NCBI GenBank assembly: GCA_029783825.1
Contig: JAREIK010000385.1
Coordinates: 1,668,501 to 1,732,500, forward strand
Origin: Sapria himalayana
Lineage: Eukaryota; Streptophyta; Magnoliopsida; Malpighiales; Rafflesiaceae
Direction of reading: 5' to 3'
DNA length: 64,000 nucleotides
The notes beneath the pieces were generated by a model. It saw nothing but the letters and a program-made list of their open reading frames with translations, searched no databases and was not told the DNA's origin. Positions 47,301-56,466 of this stretch are shown in pieces (within the stretch, counting starts at the first letter, position 1; each line of letters starts with the position of its first letter). The translations under genes and the position numbers were made by a program.

Positions 47301-50300
47301 ACTCCTCTAATTTTTCTCTCTTTCAAATTGAATATTTATGATATCTACACATGATGAAATAATTTCAAGTGCGTGCGTGCGTGTGTGTTTATCTAATTTG
47401 ATAATATTTTCCAACTTTTTGAATTTTAACCAGAGCTTGTATCTCCCGCTTTGAGGACTGCCCACTGTGTGGAGCTGATATAGAGAATATTGAAGCAGAT
47501 GCAGACACACAAGCCCTAGTGGATCGGTTCGTGGAAGGCCATGCTCGGATAAGAAGATCACATGCCAACAGCAACGAAGAGAGAGAAATTTATGGGAACG
47601 AGACGGTTTCATACGGAGATGTTTCGTTGGAGAGAGGGGCTTTCTTGGTCCAGCAAGCCATGAGGGTGAGCTTGATTGCTAATTTACCCACCAGCTTTTC
47701 TTCTCTCTTCTTTTCTCTCTTAGGAGGAAGGCGCTCACGCTGCTCCCCCTCCCCCGTCGGCCACAGGCATTTCTTTCCCAAAACGTGGAGAGTGCGAAAG
47801 CACGGCTTGATATTTGTGCGGAAGATCTCAGGAGTCAGATTTTAACCTCCGGGATCACCTCCGAGCTGAGCTCTCAGCTCGGGGCTGTTCTGGGCATGCT
47901 CGGCGACTGCCGGTCAGCTCCCCCTTTCCTCATCTTGATTTCCTATTGCTTGATTATCGCTGCTATTCATTCGTGTTGATTGACCGTCAATATTTAATTT
48001 TTTTTTTATTTTTCTGAATATATTTTGATAAAAATATCTTGAATTTATTTTATTCTTTTTTTTTTTTTATTTAGAACATTTTTATTAAAATATACGTTGG
48101 TATATTTAAATAAAAAATTAAATCCTACATGGAATAATATTCATATAGTGTAATTATATGTATTGCATGAAAAAATATTTTAAAATATTGTGATATTTTA
48201 AATTCTGATAATATTCTAGTGGTGTCAACCGCCCGGCCCGGCATGAGGCACGGCAAGGTTCGGCCGTGCCTCGGCTGGCCCGGCACGGGAAAATCCCGTG
48301 CCCGAGTAAGGCACGATCCGTGCCGTGCCTGGCCCGGAACGGTTCGGTGCCTGTGGCACGGGTTCATCCCGTGTCCCCCTCGCTTTGCCCCTCCCGCAAA
48401 AAAGACCATGGGTCAGGTCTGATTCTACCCAACCTGTGGTCCCCGAAGCCCGAACCGTACGGACATGCCAGGCTCCGCCCCCCCAAACCGTGTCGGGCCT
48501 GGTCAGGCACGAAGGCATGTTCGTGCTCAAAAAATGGGCCGGGCCGGCCCGGCCCGGCCCATTTGACACATCTAGTTGGATTCACTTATTTTATTTTCGA
48601 TCAGTTTTCAAGATAAAATAAGTTTGGGATCTAAGAATTTGAGAATTTTTAGGGAGTATTAATATTATCTTTTTTTGATCATGACTTATTTTTTAACGAG
48701 CCTAGGAATTGTATAGACCTAGAAATTATACTTAAATTCATTATTCTCTATTTTTAGTCATAGTCTTGCTTGGACTATCAATTAGTAGAGATTCATTTGT
48801 CAGTTAGATCCGAGCATGTTGGTACTCAGCTTGATATTGAGTTTCGAAGGAGTAATGTTTCTTGGGTATGGAGATAAAATTCATACTTATCAGCAAGGAA
48901 GCACGGATACGGCTCCCTATAGGGTATGGACACGACATGGATATGTGTCCAATATGCCACGTGGCGTATCTAGAGGTGCCGGGCTTATCAGCCCGGATAC
49001 TTATCAGCCGGCCCGGCCCGGCACGGTACCGTGGCCCGTTGGCACGGTACCGTGCTTAATTTTTTTTTTTAAAAAAATTAGGGTTTTGGGTGCGCCCAAT
49101 TCCTAATTTTTTTTAGAATTAGGGTTTCGGGCACGCCGAAATCCTAATTTTTTTTTTAAATTAGGGTTCTACCCGACCGGGCCGAACCTGGCGAATCGTG
49201 CCGCGTGCCCGTGCCAGGCTGAACCCCCAAAAAACCGTGCTAGGACAGGAACGGCATGGTTACTGTTATGTGTCGTGCCTGCAAAAAACGTGTCGGGCCG
49301 GCCCGGCACGTCCCGTTTGATACCTTTAAGTGTATCATGATTAGTCCGTATCCGATACGCCACGTGGCGTATCGGACGGATGCATCGGCTACTGTATCCA
49401 TGTCTATAACCCCCCACTATGTCGCCCATAACGGCCAACGGCCGATTCTGTGAGGCGGCGCAAGTGAGCACGATTCTGTGGGGCGGCCTGGGTGGGCGTG
49501 ATTCTGTTGAGAGGCAGGGCAATATTTTATAAAATAAAATATTTTTATTTTATAAAATAAAAAAATTATGTTTTTATATAATATAAGATTATTATTAAAT
49601 ATTATTTTATAAAATAAGATAATTATAAATATTATTTAATAAAATAAAATATAATATTTTAATTTTATAAAATAAAAAAATATATTTATTTAATAAAATA
49701 AAATATATTATTTTATTTTATAAAATACATAATATTTATAAATAATAATTTTTATTTTTTATTTTTTTATCATGTCATTTTCATATCCTAGTTTTTTTCA
49801 ATTTGTGGTGTCATGGAGTTTCTAGTTTTTTATTTTTTTTATCATGTCAAATTCGTATCCTGTAGCCACCCCCTTTGATCTTGGTTAGAGGTGTCAAGTG
49901 GGTCTAATGGCCTGGGCACGACCTGATTCGGTCGTGCCTGGATTGATCGACACCTTCGTTTCACGACAATTAGGGTTCATACCATGAACATGAACCCTAG
50001 CTTTTTTTTTGGGGATATCTCTAGTAATTGTAATTTTATGCGAATCTATTGCAGCCGAGCAGTTGGTGATTCTTCTTCTGCAGTTGCTTGTTTCGAAGAG
50101 AGTATAGATTTCCTTACAAAATTTCCCAGCTACGACGCGGAGGTAAAGCGAAGGCCTTCATTTCACGAGAATTAGGGTTCATCCCATGAACATGAACCCT
50201 AATTTTGTTTTTGCGTAAATATTGCCACTCTCAGGTAACGCACGCTCTTTCTGTGTCGCTCAATAAAATCGGAGATATTAAATACTATGAAAGAGATCTG

Positions 50301-50791
50301 GGAGCTGCAAAATCTTATTATCTTCGCTCGCTGGACGTGCGCCGTGCCGCCGCAAAACAGCATCCTCCTGGTCCATCACAGGTCCGCCACTCGCATGCCA
50401 AAACTGCAGCCAACGAAGCCAGAGATCTACTTTCTTCTCGCCGTCTCAATTTTGTTTTTAAGTTTCCTGATTGCCGCAGGCACTGGATGTTGCTGTTTCT
50501 CTTGCCAAGGTGGCCGATGTGGATAGGAATATTGGCAATGAAGATGAAGCACGTGACAGATTTAGAGAAGCCATACAATTGTTGGAATCTTGGCCATTAA
50601 AATCCCTAGAGCCTGGCCTTGATCAACGGGTGAGATATCATTATTCTCTGTTTAACTTTCCCGAAAGAACTGCTCTACCTGACTTGACGCATGTATTTTT
50701 ATCACGGCAGTGGCACACAGTTCTTGATTTCATCAAGAAACAGATTTCCCGCGATGATATTGTTCTGCCCCCGCCGCCCGCTGCCAATTGA
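37289..50791 (+). CDS. NCA1: NCA1-like RING/TPR catalase chaperone, complete, 7 exons
   Basis: NO CATALASE ACTIVITY 1 family: a cytosolic chaperone that binds catalase and is needed for its activity in stress responses. Exons: 37289-37470, 47434-47665, 47767-47912, 50055-50142, 50235-50381, 50480-50629, 50711-50791. All have GT-AG borders and consistent phase, giving 341 aa. A RING-type C3HC4 finger lies at residues 39-73 (C39, C42, C55, H57, C60, C63, C70, C73), preceded by the family's CPFGYDSQ and split by intron 1. Then come RGAFLVQQAMR and a TPR-like helical region with SSQLGAVLGMLGDC, GDSSSAVACFEES, HALSVSLNKIGDIKYY and LDVAVSLAKVADVDR. The start could instead be ATG 37316 (MEDGGK...), because the first ATG may lie in a repeat. 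Intron 1 (9.96 kb) is transposon-filled; the rest is compact. Confidence 0.93.
37912..38295. mobile_element. Second hAT-type MITE family (384 bp), perfect 8-bp TSD
   Basis: Left end catagttgtgaaaggcacgc and right end gcgctttttaaaactatg are imperfect inverted repeats, flanked by ggaaaatc at 37904-37911 and 38296-38303. Sub-terminal GGTGCGCC/GGCGCACC-type words repeat at both ends with an AT-rich centre. It differs from the TAGAGGTGTCAA family. Located in NCA1 intron 1. Confidence 0.85.
38449..38520. mobile_element. Fragment of the CATAGTT-type hAT MITE
   Basis: The words catagttttgagaagacct and 'aggcgcacctatg' match the left end of the element at 37912-38295. No right end found. Confidence 0.45.
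38830..41760 (+). pseudogene. Decayed copia retrotransposon sequence, 5' portions
   Basis: A primer-site-like 'ttggtatcaaagttaggg' near 38850, a second leader-like region near 39960-40140 and pre-integrase/integrase remnants at 41450-41700 (compare 11.1 and 46.2 kb). All frames are broken. It may be two overlapping old insertions. NCA1 intron 1. Confidence 0.4.
41987..43182. mobile_element. 1.2-kb non-autonomous hAT element, perfect 8-bp TSD
   Basis: Left end tagaggtgtaaaacggg, right end cccggttgacacctcta, flanked by gttttgta at 41979-41986 and 43183-43190. GC-rich terminal blocks of about 190 and 400 bp enclose an AT-rich middle that matches the transposase-relic copy at 12.8-13.26 kb. It looks like an internal-deletion derivative of a larger hAT and is inserted in old copia sequence inside NCA1 intron 1. 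Confidence 0.92.
43191..44460 (+). pseudogene. Decayed copia reverse transcriptase/RNase H region
   Basis: Around 43570-43670 the frame reads FFSQGKYILDILFDFNM, like the copia '[14 protein letters not shown]' motif. Around 44170-44270 it resembles the '[21 protein letters not shown]' region, with many lesions. Probably the downstream part of the element interrupted by the hAT at 41987-43182. A CA/TA microsatellite lies at 44330-44372. Confidence 0.5.
44461..46764 (+). pseudogene. Further decayed copia sequence
   Basis: A primer-site-like 'gtggtatcaaaactaat' near 45117, a broken zinc-knuckle block near 45460 (compare 19191-19232) and the pre-integrase/integrase block at 46090-46340. The open frame at 44474-44782 has no family match. 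NCA1 intron 1. Confidence 0.4.
46765..47217. mobile_element. Non-autonomous hAT element (453 bp), TSD not preserved
   Basis: Ends are tagaggtgtcaaacgggcc and cccagttgacacctcta, with the family's internal hairpin near 46970-47002. Flanking 8-mers gatatatt and ggcttagg do not match. Another GC-rich fragment ending gttgactcctcta (47230-47309) follows, so two family members may be nested or recombined. It ends 216 bp before NCA1 exon 2. Confidence 0.85.
48217..48574. mobile_element. Non-autonomous hAT element (358 bp), degraded TSD
   Basis: Ends are tagtggtgtcaaccg and catttgacacatcta, each one base off the family consensus. It has a decayed internal hairpin near 48400-48440. Flanks taatattc and gttggatt do not match. 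NCA1 intron 3. Confidence 0.8.
48880..49870. repeat. Older repeat with GCCACGTGGC palindromes, host of a hAT insertion
   Basis: Words such as 'ggatacgg', 'ggacacgac' and 'gccacgtggcgtatc' flank the hAT element at 48971-49328. A perfect 26-bp palindrome (13-bp arms) lies at 49351-49376. An AT-rich body (49505-49760, TATTTTATAAAATAAAA units) and 'tcatgtcattttcatatcct' words follow, and similar sequence occurs at 39.48-39.75 kb. Probably an unrelated older dispersed repeat. Confidence 0.45.
48971..49328. mobile_element. Non-autonomous hAT element (358 bp), 'TTAGGGTTT' subtype
   Basis: Left end tagaggtgccgggctt, right end cccgtttgatacctttag. Flanks ggcgtatc (48963-48970) and agtgtatc (49329-49336) agree at 6 of 8. 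It shares the 'aaattagggttt' hairpin words of the element at 20303. NCA1 intron 3. Confidence 0.75.
49886..49956. mobile_element. Miniature or truncated hAT derivative (about 71 bp)
   Basis: Starts tagaggtgtcaagtggg and ends gatcgacacctt, enclosing a perfect stem gcacgacc...ggtcgtgc. This is the shortest recognisable family member here. NCA1 intron 3, directly before the repeat that flanks exon 4. Confidence 0.6.
49953..50000. repeat. 48-bp direct repeat with hairpin, left of NCA1 exon 4
   Basis: Matches 50155-50202 at 44 of 48 positions and contains the inverted repeat agggttcat...atgaaccct. It sits 54 bp upstream of exon 4. Confidence 0.88.
50155..50202. repeat. 48-bp direct repeat with hairpin, right of NCA1 exon 4
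   Basis: Partner of 49953-50000. It occupies about half of the 92-bp intron 4 (50143-50234), starting 12 bp after the donor. Confidence 0.88.
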
Positions 50792-51455
50792 TTAATGCTA
50801 CCCTCTTGTATGTATATATTTGTAATGCAAGTAATTATTGTTCTCATTCACTTCAGTATTTTACAGCAAAACTGTCCCACACACACATATCTATCTGTAT
50901 GTATGTATATGTACACACACACACACATCTATCTATATGTATGTATATGCACACACACAGTGTGTGTGTGTGTGTGTGTGTGTGTGGTTACATGGTGCAG
51001 TTTTTTCTGTCTAATTTAATTCGTGTTTGTTTATAAAATAGTTGGATGCATTTATAAATTTATTAGGTTTTTTTGAATTTTTTTTTTTGGCTAGAACTAT
51101 CATTCTCACCCAAAATGGATTTTATTGTCATTTGTAAATATTTTATAAAAAAAATAGATTGTATTTTTTTTAAATATATTTTAAAGATGAATTTTCTGTT
51201 TTTTACTTTGCAGACGCAAGGTTTATTGATGTATTTTAACGATGAATTTTATTAATAGTTATGTATTTTAGGAGGGTATTATAGTCATTTGCAAATATTT
51301 ATATCCATTTTATTAATATTAACATATTGCTAAGTGTTTCTATTAAATATGCGTATTTTTTATAGGCTTATTGATAAATATTTCTTTTAGATTATCCCTA
51401 AAGCATAATTTCCTAAGAAATATACTTTATTCTCTTGCAAAAATAACTCTTCAAT

Positions 51456-51491
<36 letters not shown>

Positions 51492-51767
51492 TAAATGCAA
51501 AAGGATATACAATACAAATATGTTTAAAAAAAGTTAGCAGATTATTATAACAAATATAAAATTGTTTCGTTTTTAACCTATTTTTTGTAATAATTTTTTT
51601 GGAAATTCGAAATTAGCATTATTTTTCCGTGGAGAAGATTTTTTTAAACAAAAGGAATTGTTTGTGAAATTATTTTTAAAATGTAATATATAAATAAAGT
51701 ATATATATATGCACTTTCAATTGAAATTTCAATTTAAGTTGTCTAGTGTTGGGTTTTTCAAATTGGT

Positions 51768-51814
<47 letters not shown>

Positions 51815-52822
51815 TCTCTCTCTCTCACTCTCTCTTATTATGAAAACATTTTTTTAGCTTTTCAGGCTGTGAGAAATCCCGCCCTGCAGCTGCAGGTTGC
51901 ACCGTCAAATAGCTCTCGGCTTGTTGAACCGTGAAGGACTAACTCGACTGGAGCACTCCAAATTGAGAGGCTGGAGAATTCAATTGCTCACGATCATGTC
52001 AACTTGTGAAATTGAGTTCGACCGTAGAATTACCAGTTGAACTCGAATCAACTGAGGCTGCTGAATTGGATCGAATCGCAGATTCCAGTCGTATCGCGAA
52101 CCAAGAAGACGAATCGAAAACGTAAGAGCAGTTTTATGAAATTCAATTTCGTCAACGAATCGACAGAATGGAAATCTCGTGCATCTTAAGCTAGAAATCC
52201 GTCTCTGATAGTTGATCTTGCCTATGAAATCCTCCTTTCTATTTTTAGTTTTTACTGGAAAAGTATTCATCTGTGATCAATTGCGTATATCTCTCATAAT
52301 TGATCTCTCCTATGGCACAAGTTAAGAAGATGAGTGCTCTAGATGCAGGATCGCTAGGTCGTTGTATTTTTAAGCGGATGTTCGCGACGTTCTGAAATCT
52401 GCCTGGAAAATTATTCATCGCGATGAATCGTGGCGTGCGCCTCTAAATTGGCCGTGTTCACATGATCGCGAGTTCTTGATACTGTTGAGGAATAGAGGAT
52501 TTCAAATTTCCTTTCTCGCGTTACCATGAGTTCTTGGTGCTGTTGATTCTGGTGTGCGCCTCAACGGAGAGCGTGTTGCACGAAGAAGATGACGCTACAG
52601 TTAGGGAGTTTGAAACTGTGGCGTCTTCCGTGCCATTTCTGTGGATTTTTCGCCATGAAAGTGTGAAATACTGAACTTATTTTGTGATATCATCTTTATT
52701 AAGCAAAAATGTATGGTACCTTGTGAAGCAAAATTGTGTGATCCTACTTTCTCTGTTCTTTCTAGCTCATAATTTTAATTTTTTTTTTTTTCAATTTTGG
52801 AAAACTTGATTTGCCAGATGAG
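50792..52822. other. Intergenic region and probable 5' leader of the Josephin gene
   Basis: Microsatellites: (CA)n and (TG)n at 50881-50985, (TA)n at 51460-51490 and 51772-51810. From about 51850 base composition rises. A leader exon may end at a donor near 52122 (aaaac|gtaaga), with the acceptor tttgccag just before the start codon (52817). That 5' UTR intron is inferred from splice-like signals only. Confidence 0.4.
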
Positions 52823-54352
52823 ATGGACATCAAGAAGAATGTAATCTATCATGAAAAACAGAGATTGCAATTTTGCCTCTTACATGCTCTCAACAATCTA
52901 TTCCAGGTACACACATGCTCTCTCTCTCCCTCTCTCTCCCTCTCCCTGTCCCTCTCTCTCCCTCTCCCTCCCTCTTTCTCCCTCTTTCTCCCTCTATCTC
53001 TCTCTAACTCTCTATCTCCCTATCCCTCTCCCTCTCTCTCTATCTCCCTATCCCTCTCTCTCTATCTCCCTATCCCTCTCTCTCTATCTCCCTATCCCTC
53101 TCCCTCTCTCTCTATCTCCCTATCCCTCTCCCTCTCTCTCTATCTCCCTATCCCTCTCCCTCTCCCTCTATCTCCCTATCCCTCTCCCTCTCCCTCTATC
53201 TCCCTATCCCTCTCCCTCTCTCTCTCTCTCCTTCTATCTCTCTGTCTCTCTCTCTCTATCTCTACCTCTCTCTCTATCTCTGTAAGTGATACCTTTTTGT
53301 ATGCTAGATGGCTTTGGAAAATCATGCATTGTTTCAACATGGAGCACTGAATAATATTTAATATATTATATGATAGTTATGAATAATATTTAATATATAA
53401 ATATTTTAAAATCACATATTTTGGATTTATAGTATTTCAAAGAGATGGAATCATATTTATTAATATTATTATTATTTTTTGTAAGTTATTTAATTATTTG
53501 AATGCTATGTTCATATAATTAATTATAAAATGTATTTTTTATATTTTAAATTAATAATATATACGATGTAAATTTTATTTATTTGTTATTATAAATAAAT
53601 TTATGTTGATATTATTAATTGAAGTATTATCGAAGGTGGTACTAAATTTTATTATGAATATTATATTATTTAAATATATCTGCTTTAAAAACTCACTTAT
53701 ATATATCGAATATTAATTTTTTAAATTAGTCAATGTAAATGAAGTTATGGATACAATACCACTTTAATTATTAATTATTTTTATATTTTTATACATATTT
53801 CATGACATATTTGTTTAATTAATAATTTTTTTTTGATTATTTTACTGTTTCATTAGCCTAATTCCATTTCGCTTCCATCAGTCGGATACCTTTAGTCGAC
53901 AAAGCTTAAATGCAATTGCCGAGAAAATTATTCTGACCTATCCCGGCAAGTCTCTCTGGGCGCCACTGTTCTCCCCAATCGCTAGGCCTCACCACAACAC
54001 GCTGACAGGAAACTATGACACGAACGTTCTAATGGCTGCCCTCGGTGAAAGAGAAAAGCACGTTATTTGGCACGACCATCGTAATCGTGCCTCCGCCATT
54101 GATCTTCTTGAGCTTGGAGACGACCTGTTTGGGATTGTCCTTAACATTACCGTCCCACGACTTGGTGGATTGTGGGAGAGCAGGCACTGGGTGACACTGA
54201 AAGAGGTTGATGGTGTTTGGTTCAACATGGACAGTCATCTAGCTGAGCCCAAGCCATTTCAGGATGCCAAGCTCCTCTGCAACTTCTTGGACCACGTCAT
54301 CAATCATGGAGGTGAAGTTCTGCTCGTCATGAACAACGATCAAGGGAGATGA
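52823..54352 (+). CDS. Josephin-domain deubiquitinase, complete, 2 coding exons
   Basis: Cysteine protease of the Machado-Joseph (Josephin) family that cleaves ubiquitin conjugates. Exons 52823-52906 (28 codons, ending FQ|gt) and 53882-54352 (156 codons plus TGA) give 184 aa. Exon 1 carries the catalytic N-terminus HEKQRLQFCLLHALNNL, with oxyanion Gln13 and nucleophile Cys18. Exon 2 has LTGNYDTNVLMAAL, LGGLWESRHW with catalytic His130, and WFNMDS with the third residue Asp145 (ataxin-3 has Asn; Asp is usual in Josephin-1/2 types). No ubiquitin-interacting motifs or polyglutamine follow, so it is a minimal domain protein. I start at ATG 52823; no earlier in-frame ATG follows the acceptor. The single intron is mostly a pyrimidine minisatellite and AT-rich DNA. 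Confidence 0.92.
52919..53282. repeat. Pyrimidine minisatellite in the Josephin intron
   Basis: About 360 bp of almost pure C/T plus occasional A, built of units like ctctatctccctatccc with CTCTCC spacers. It lies immediately after the exon 1 donor and on the sense strand. Long Ser-Leu-Pro frames across it are artefacts. Confidence 0.92.
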
Positions 54353-54356
54353 TCAG

Positions 54357-54357
54357 G

Positions 54358-54405
<48 letters not shown>

Positions 54406-54408
54406 TGA
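54357..54408. repeat. (GTGC)n microsatellite after the Josephin stop
   Basis: Twelve to thirteen GTGC units starting 5 bp after the TGA, so within the presumed 3' UTR. The Josephin and PRMT7 stops are 337 bp apart in convergent orientation. Confidence 0.9.
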
Positions 54409-54689
54409 ACATGAACAATTTTAGCTAGGGAATCATATCTAATGGTTCTTAATGAATATGATTTTAATAATAATAAAAAGCAAATATTTTTTGAAATAAT
54501 TTTTAATTAAAATTAATAAAATAGAAATGACTAATTTATATAGTAATTAGCAAAAAAGAAATAATATAATTATTAGTGTTTATTTTGCATTTTTTTTTGT
54601 TTAAAATTTAAAGAAATATTAAAATTATTTTATTTAGAATTTAGGTAACATTTAGAGTTTAATTATTTTGCCTATTACACTCGTAGCAA

Positions 54690-56426
54690 TTACGTAACGA
54701 TGTGCCTCACAACAATTTCACAGCTAGATGGGTCAAACGACGCCTCCAAATTAGCAGAACTGATCCAATTAGCGGGCCCCACATGGACGGGATGTGATAA
54801 GAGCCTTACCCCCTGCTTCCAGTTTCTCTGGCCTGCAAGATTATGCCCATGCCCAGAGAGTTTTTTATTTTTTCTTAACTCTTTACGTGGCCGTGGAATT
54901 TTTATACCTGGCCCAGTAGATATCACCAGGGGCGCCGTCTTGTCCATCACCCAGTCGATCCAGATGGCAAAGCCATGGCACGTACCTGCCTTGGAAAACT
55001 CGACCTGCAGCAGGCACCATTTCGGTAGGCCGGACGAAAGCACAAACAAACAAGACTTTGTTATTATTACCTCTGCGTTGCCAAGGCAAGATCTTATCGG
55101 TTTAGTAAAATCGAACTCCATGATGGTCACTACTTCACTCAGTTCCTGGCGATAAAGACGTAATTTTCAGCACATGCACGTGACACGAGAAGTATCACGA
55201 CGAGGCACTAATCACGTGCATATTTTCATTACCTCGGTTTCGCCACACTGCCACAAGAAGAACGGAAGAAGAGGGCCATCCTCCCACGCCCCCAGCGTGG
55301 CATTTGCAACTGAATGATCAAACCCCTCAATCTCGCCCAGGCAGCTGCGACTGCTCCATAGATCCTGCTTAGCTAAGAAGTTACTCAACAAATCACAGGG
55401 ACATGGCACGTGCTTTAAGCAATGCTTACGGGAAAGGACATGGCACGTGCTTTCAGCAATGCCTCGCACGGCATTACAAAGGTGTCTCGCGCAATAATGG
55501 ACGCCAGGAGGGTGCGATCTTTCCTACATTGTTTTTTTTTTTTTTTTTGAACACGCCAAAAAATTGGCCTTTAGATTTACGTCGTCGTAGTTAAGTAAAG
55601 GGCAGCAGAAGCAGATCATGCATGCAGTACCAAAACCGCAGGCCGTGCCATGGAAGCCTGGCATCGCAGCCATAGTAGAAGGGCTCTGCGATGAATAGAT
55701 CAGCCTGCAAAAAAAAAAAAAATAAAGAAAAGAAAAAGAGCCAACCGACATTAGAAGCTTGATTTGGCACACAAAAACAGGCGGGTCACCTTCTGATCGA
55801 TATCGGCTAGGACCAGCTGTTTCTCGTGCGCCACTTTCACACGGTCTGCACCAAACCCGTTCTCGCTCGCAACTGATTGCAAGTACTGGCGCCCTGCGCC
55901 TCTTAGTCCGGGAAACAAAGAAAGTAGGCCCGAGGAACTAGAAATACGGGCAAGTAGAACGGGGAGGAAAACACTGTCATCGGCGACCACGCACAGTGCC
56001 GGTGGGACTCTTCTTCTCTGCAACTGCAGAAATGACCATGCTCTTAGTTCTTGCAGAAATGGGGAGGCTGGGGGCGGGTGCCACCGAGAATGAAAATGAG
56101 AGATCTTACGGCAGATTGGAGAACATTTAGCATGGACGATCTCCATGAGGCATCCCCGTACATAGAAATTCTTTCTGGGGGCATTACGAGATGAAAATCG
56201 TGAGGCCCGCAACCGTGCCTCCTCGACCCCGCACCTCGGGGTCGGAGGTTATATGAGATGCTCGTGCTATTGTGAGCCGCATGCAAAACAAGCTCATTTC
56301 CTTTCGACACAGGAATCCCTTCCCCCGGAATGAACCACACGCACTGTTTCCAGTGGTCACTCCATTTTCTGCCACCTAACAAGGAGCAATTTCAGATGGA
56401 ACATTATCTTTTGCTAGACAGCCATG

Positions 56427-56466
<40 letters not shown>

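Noticed and set aside
52811..53350. 179-aa frame starting with Josephin residues and continuing into Ser/Leu/Pro repeats
   Set aside because: The first 28 codons are a real exon; the rest is intronic pyrimidine repeat after a good GT donor at 52907.
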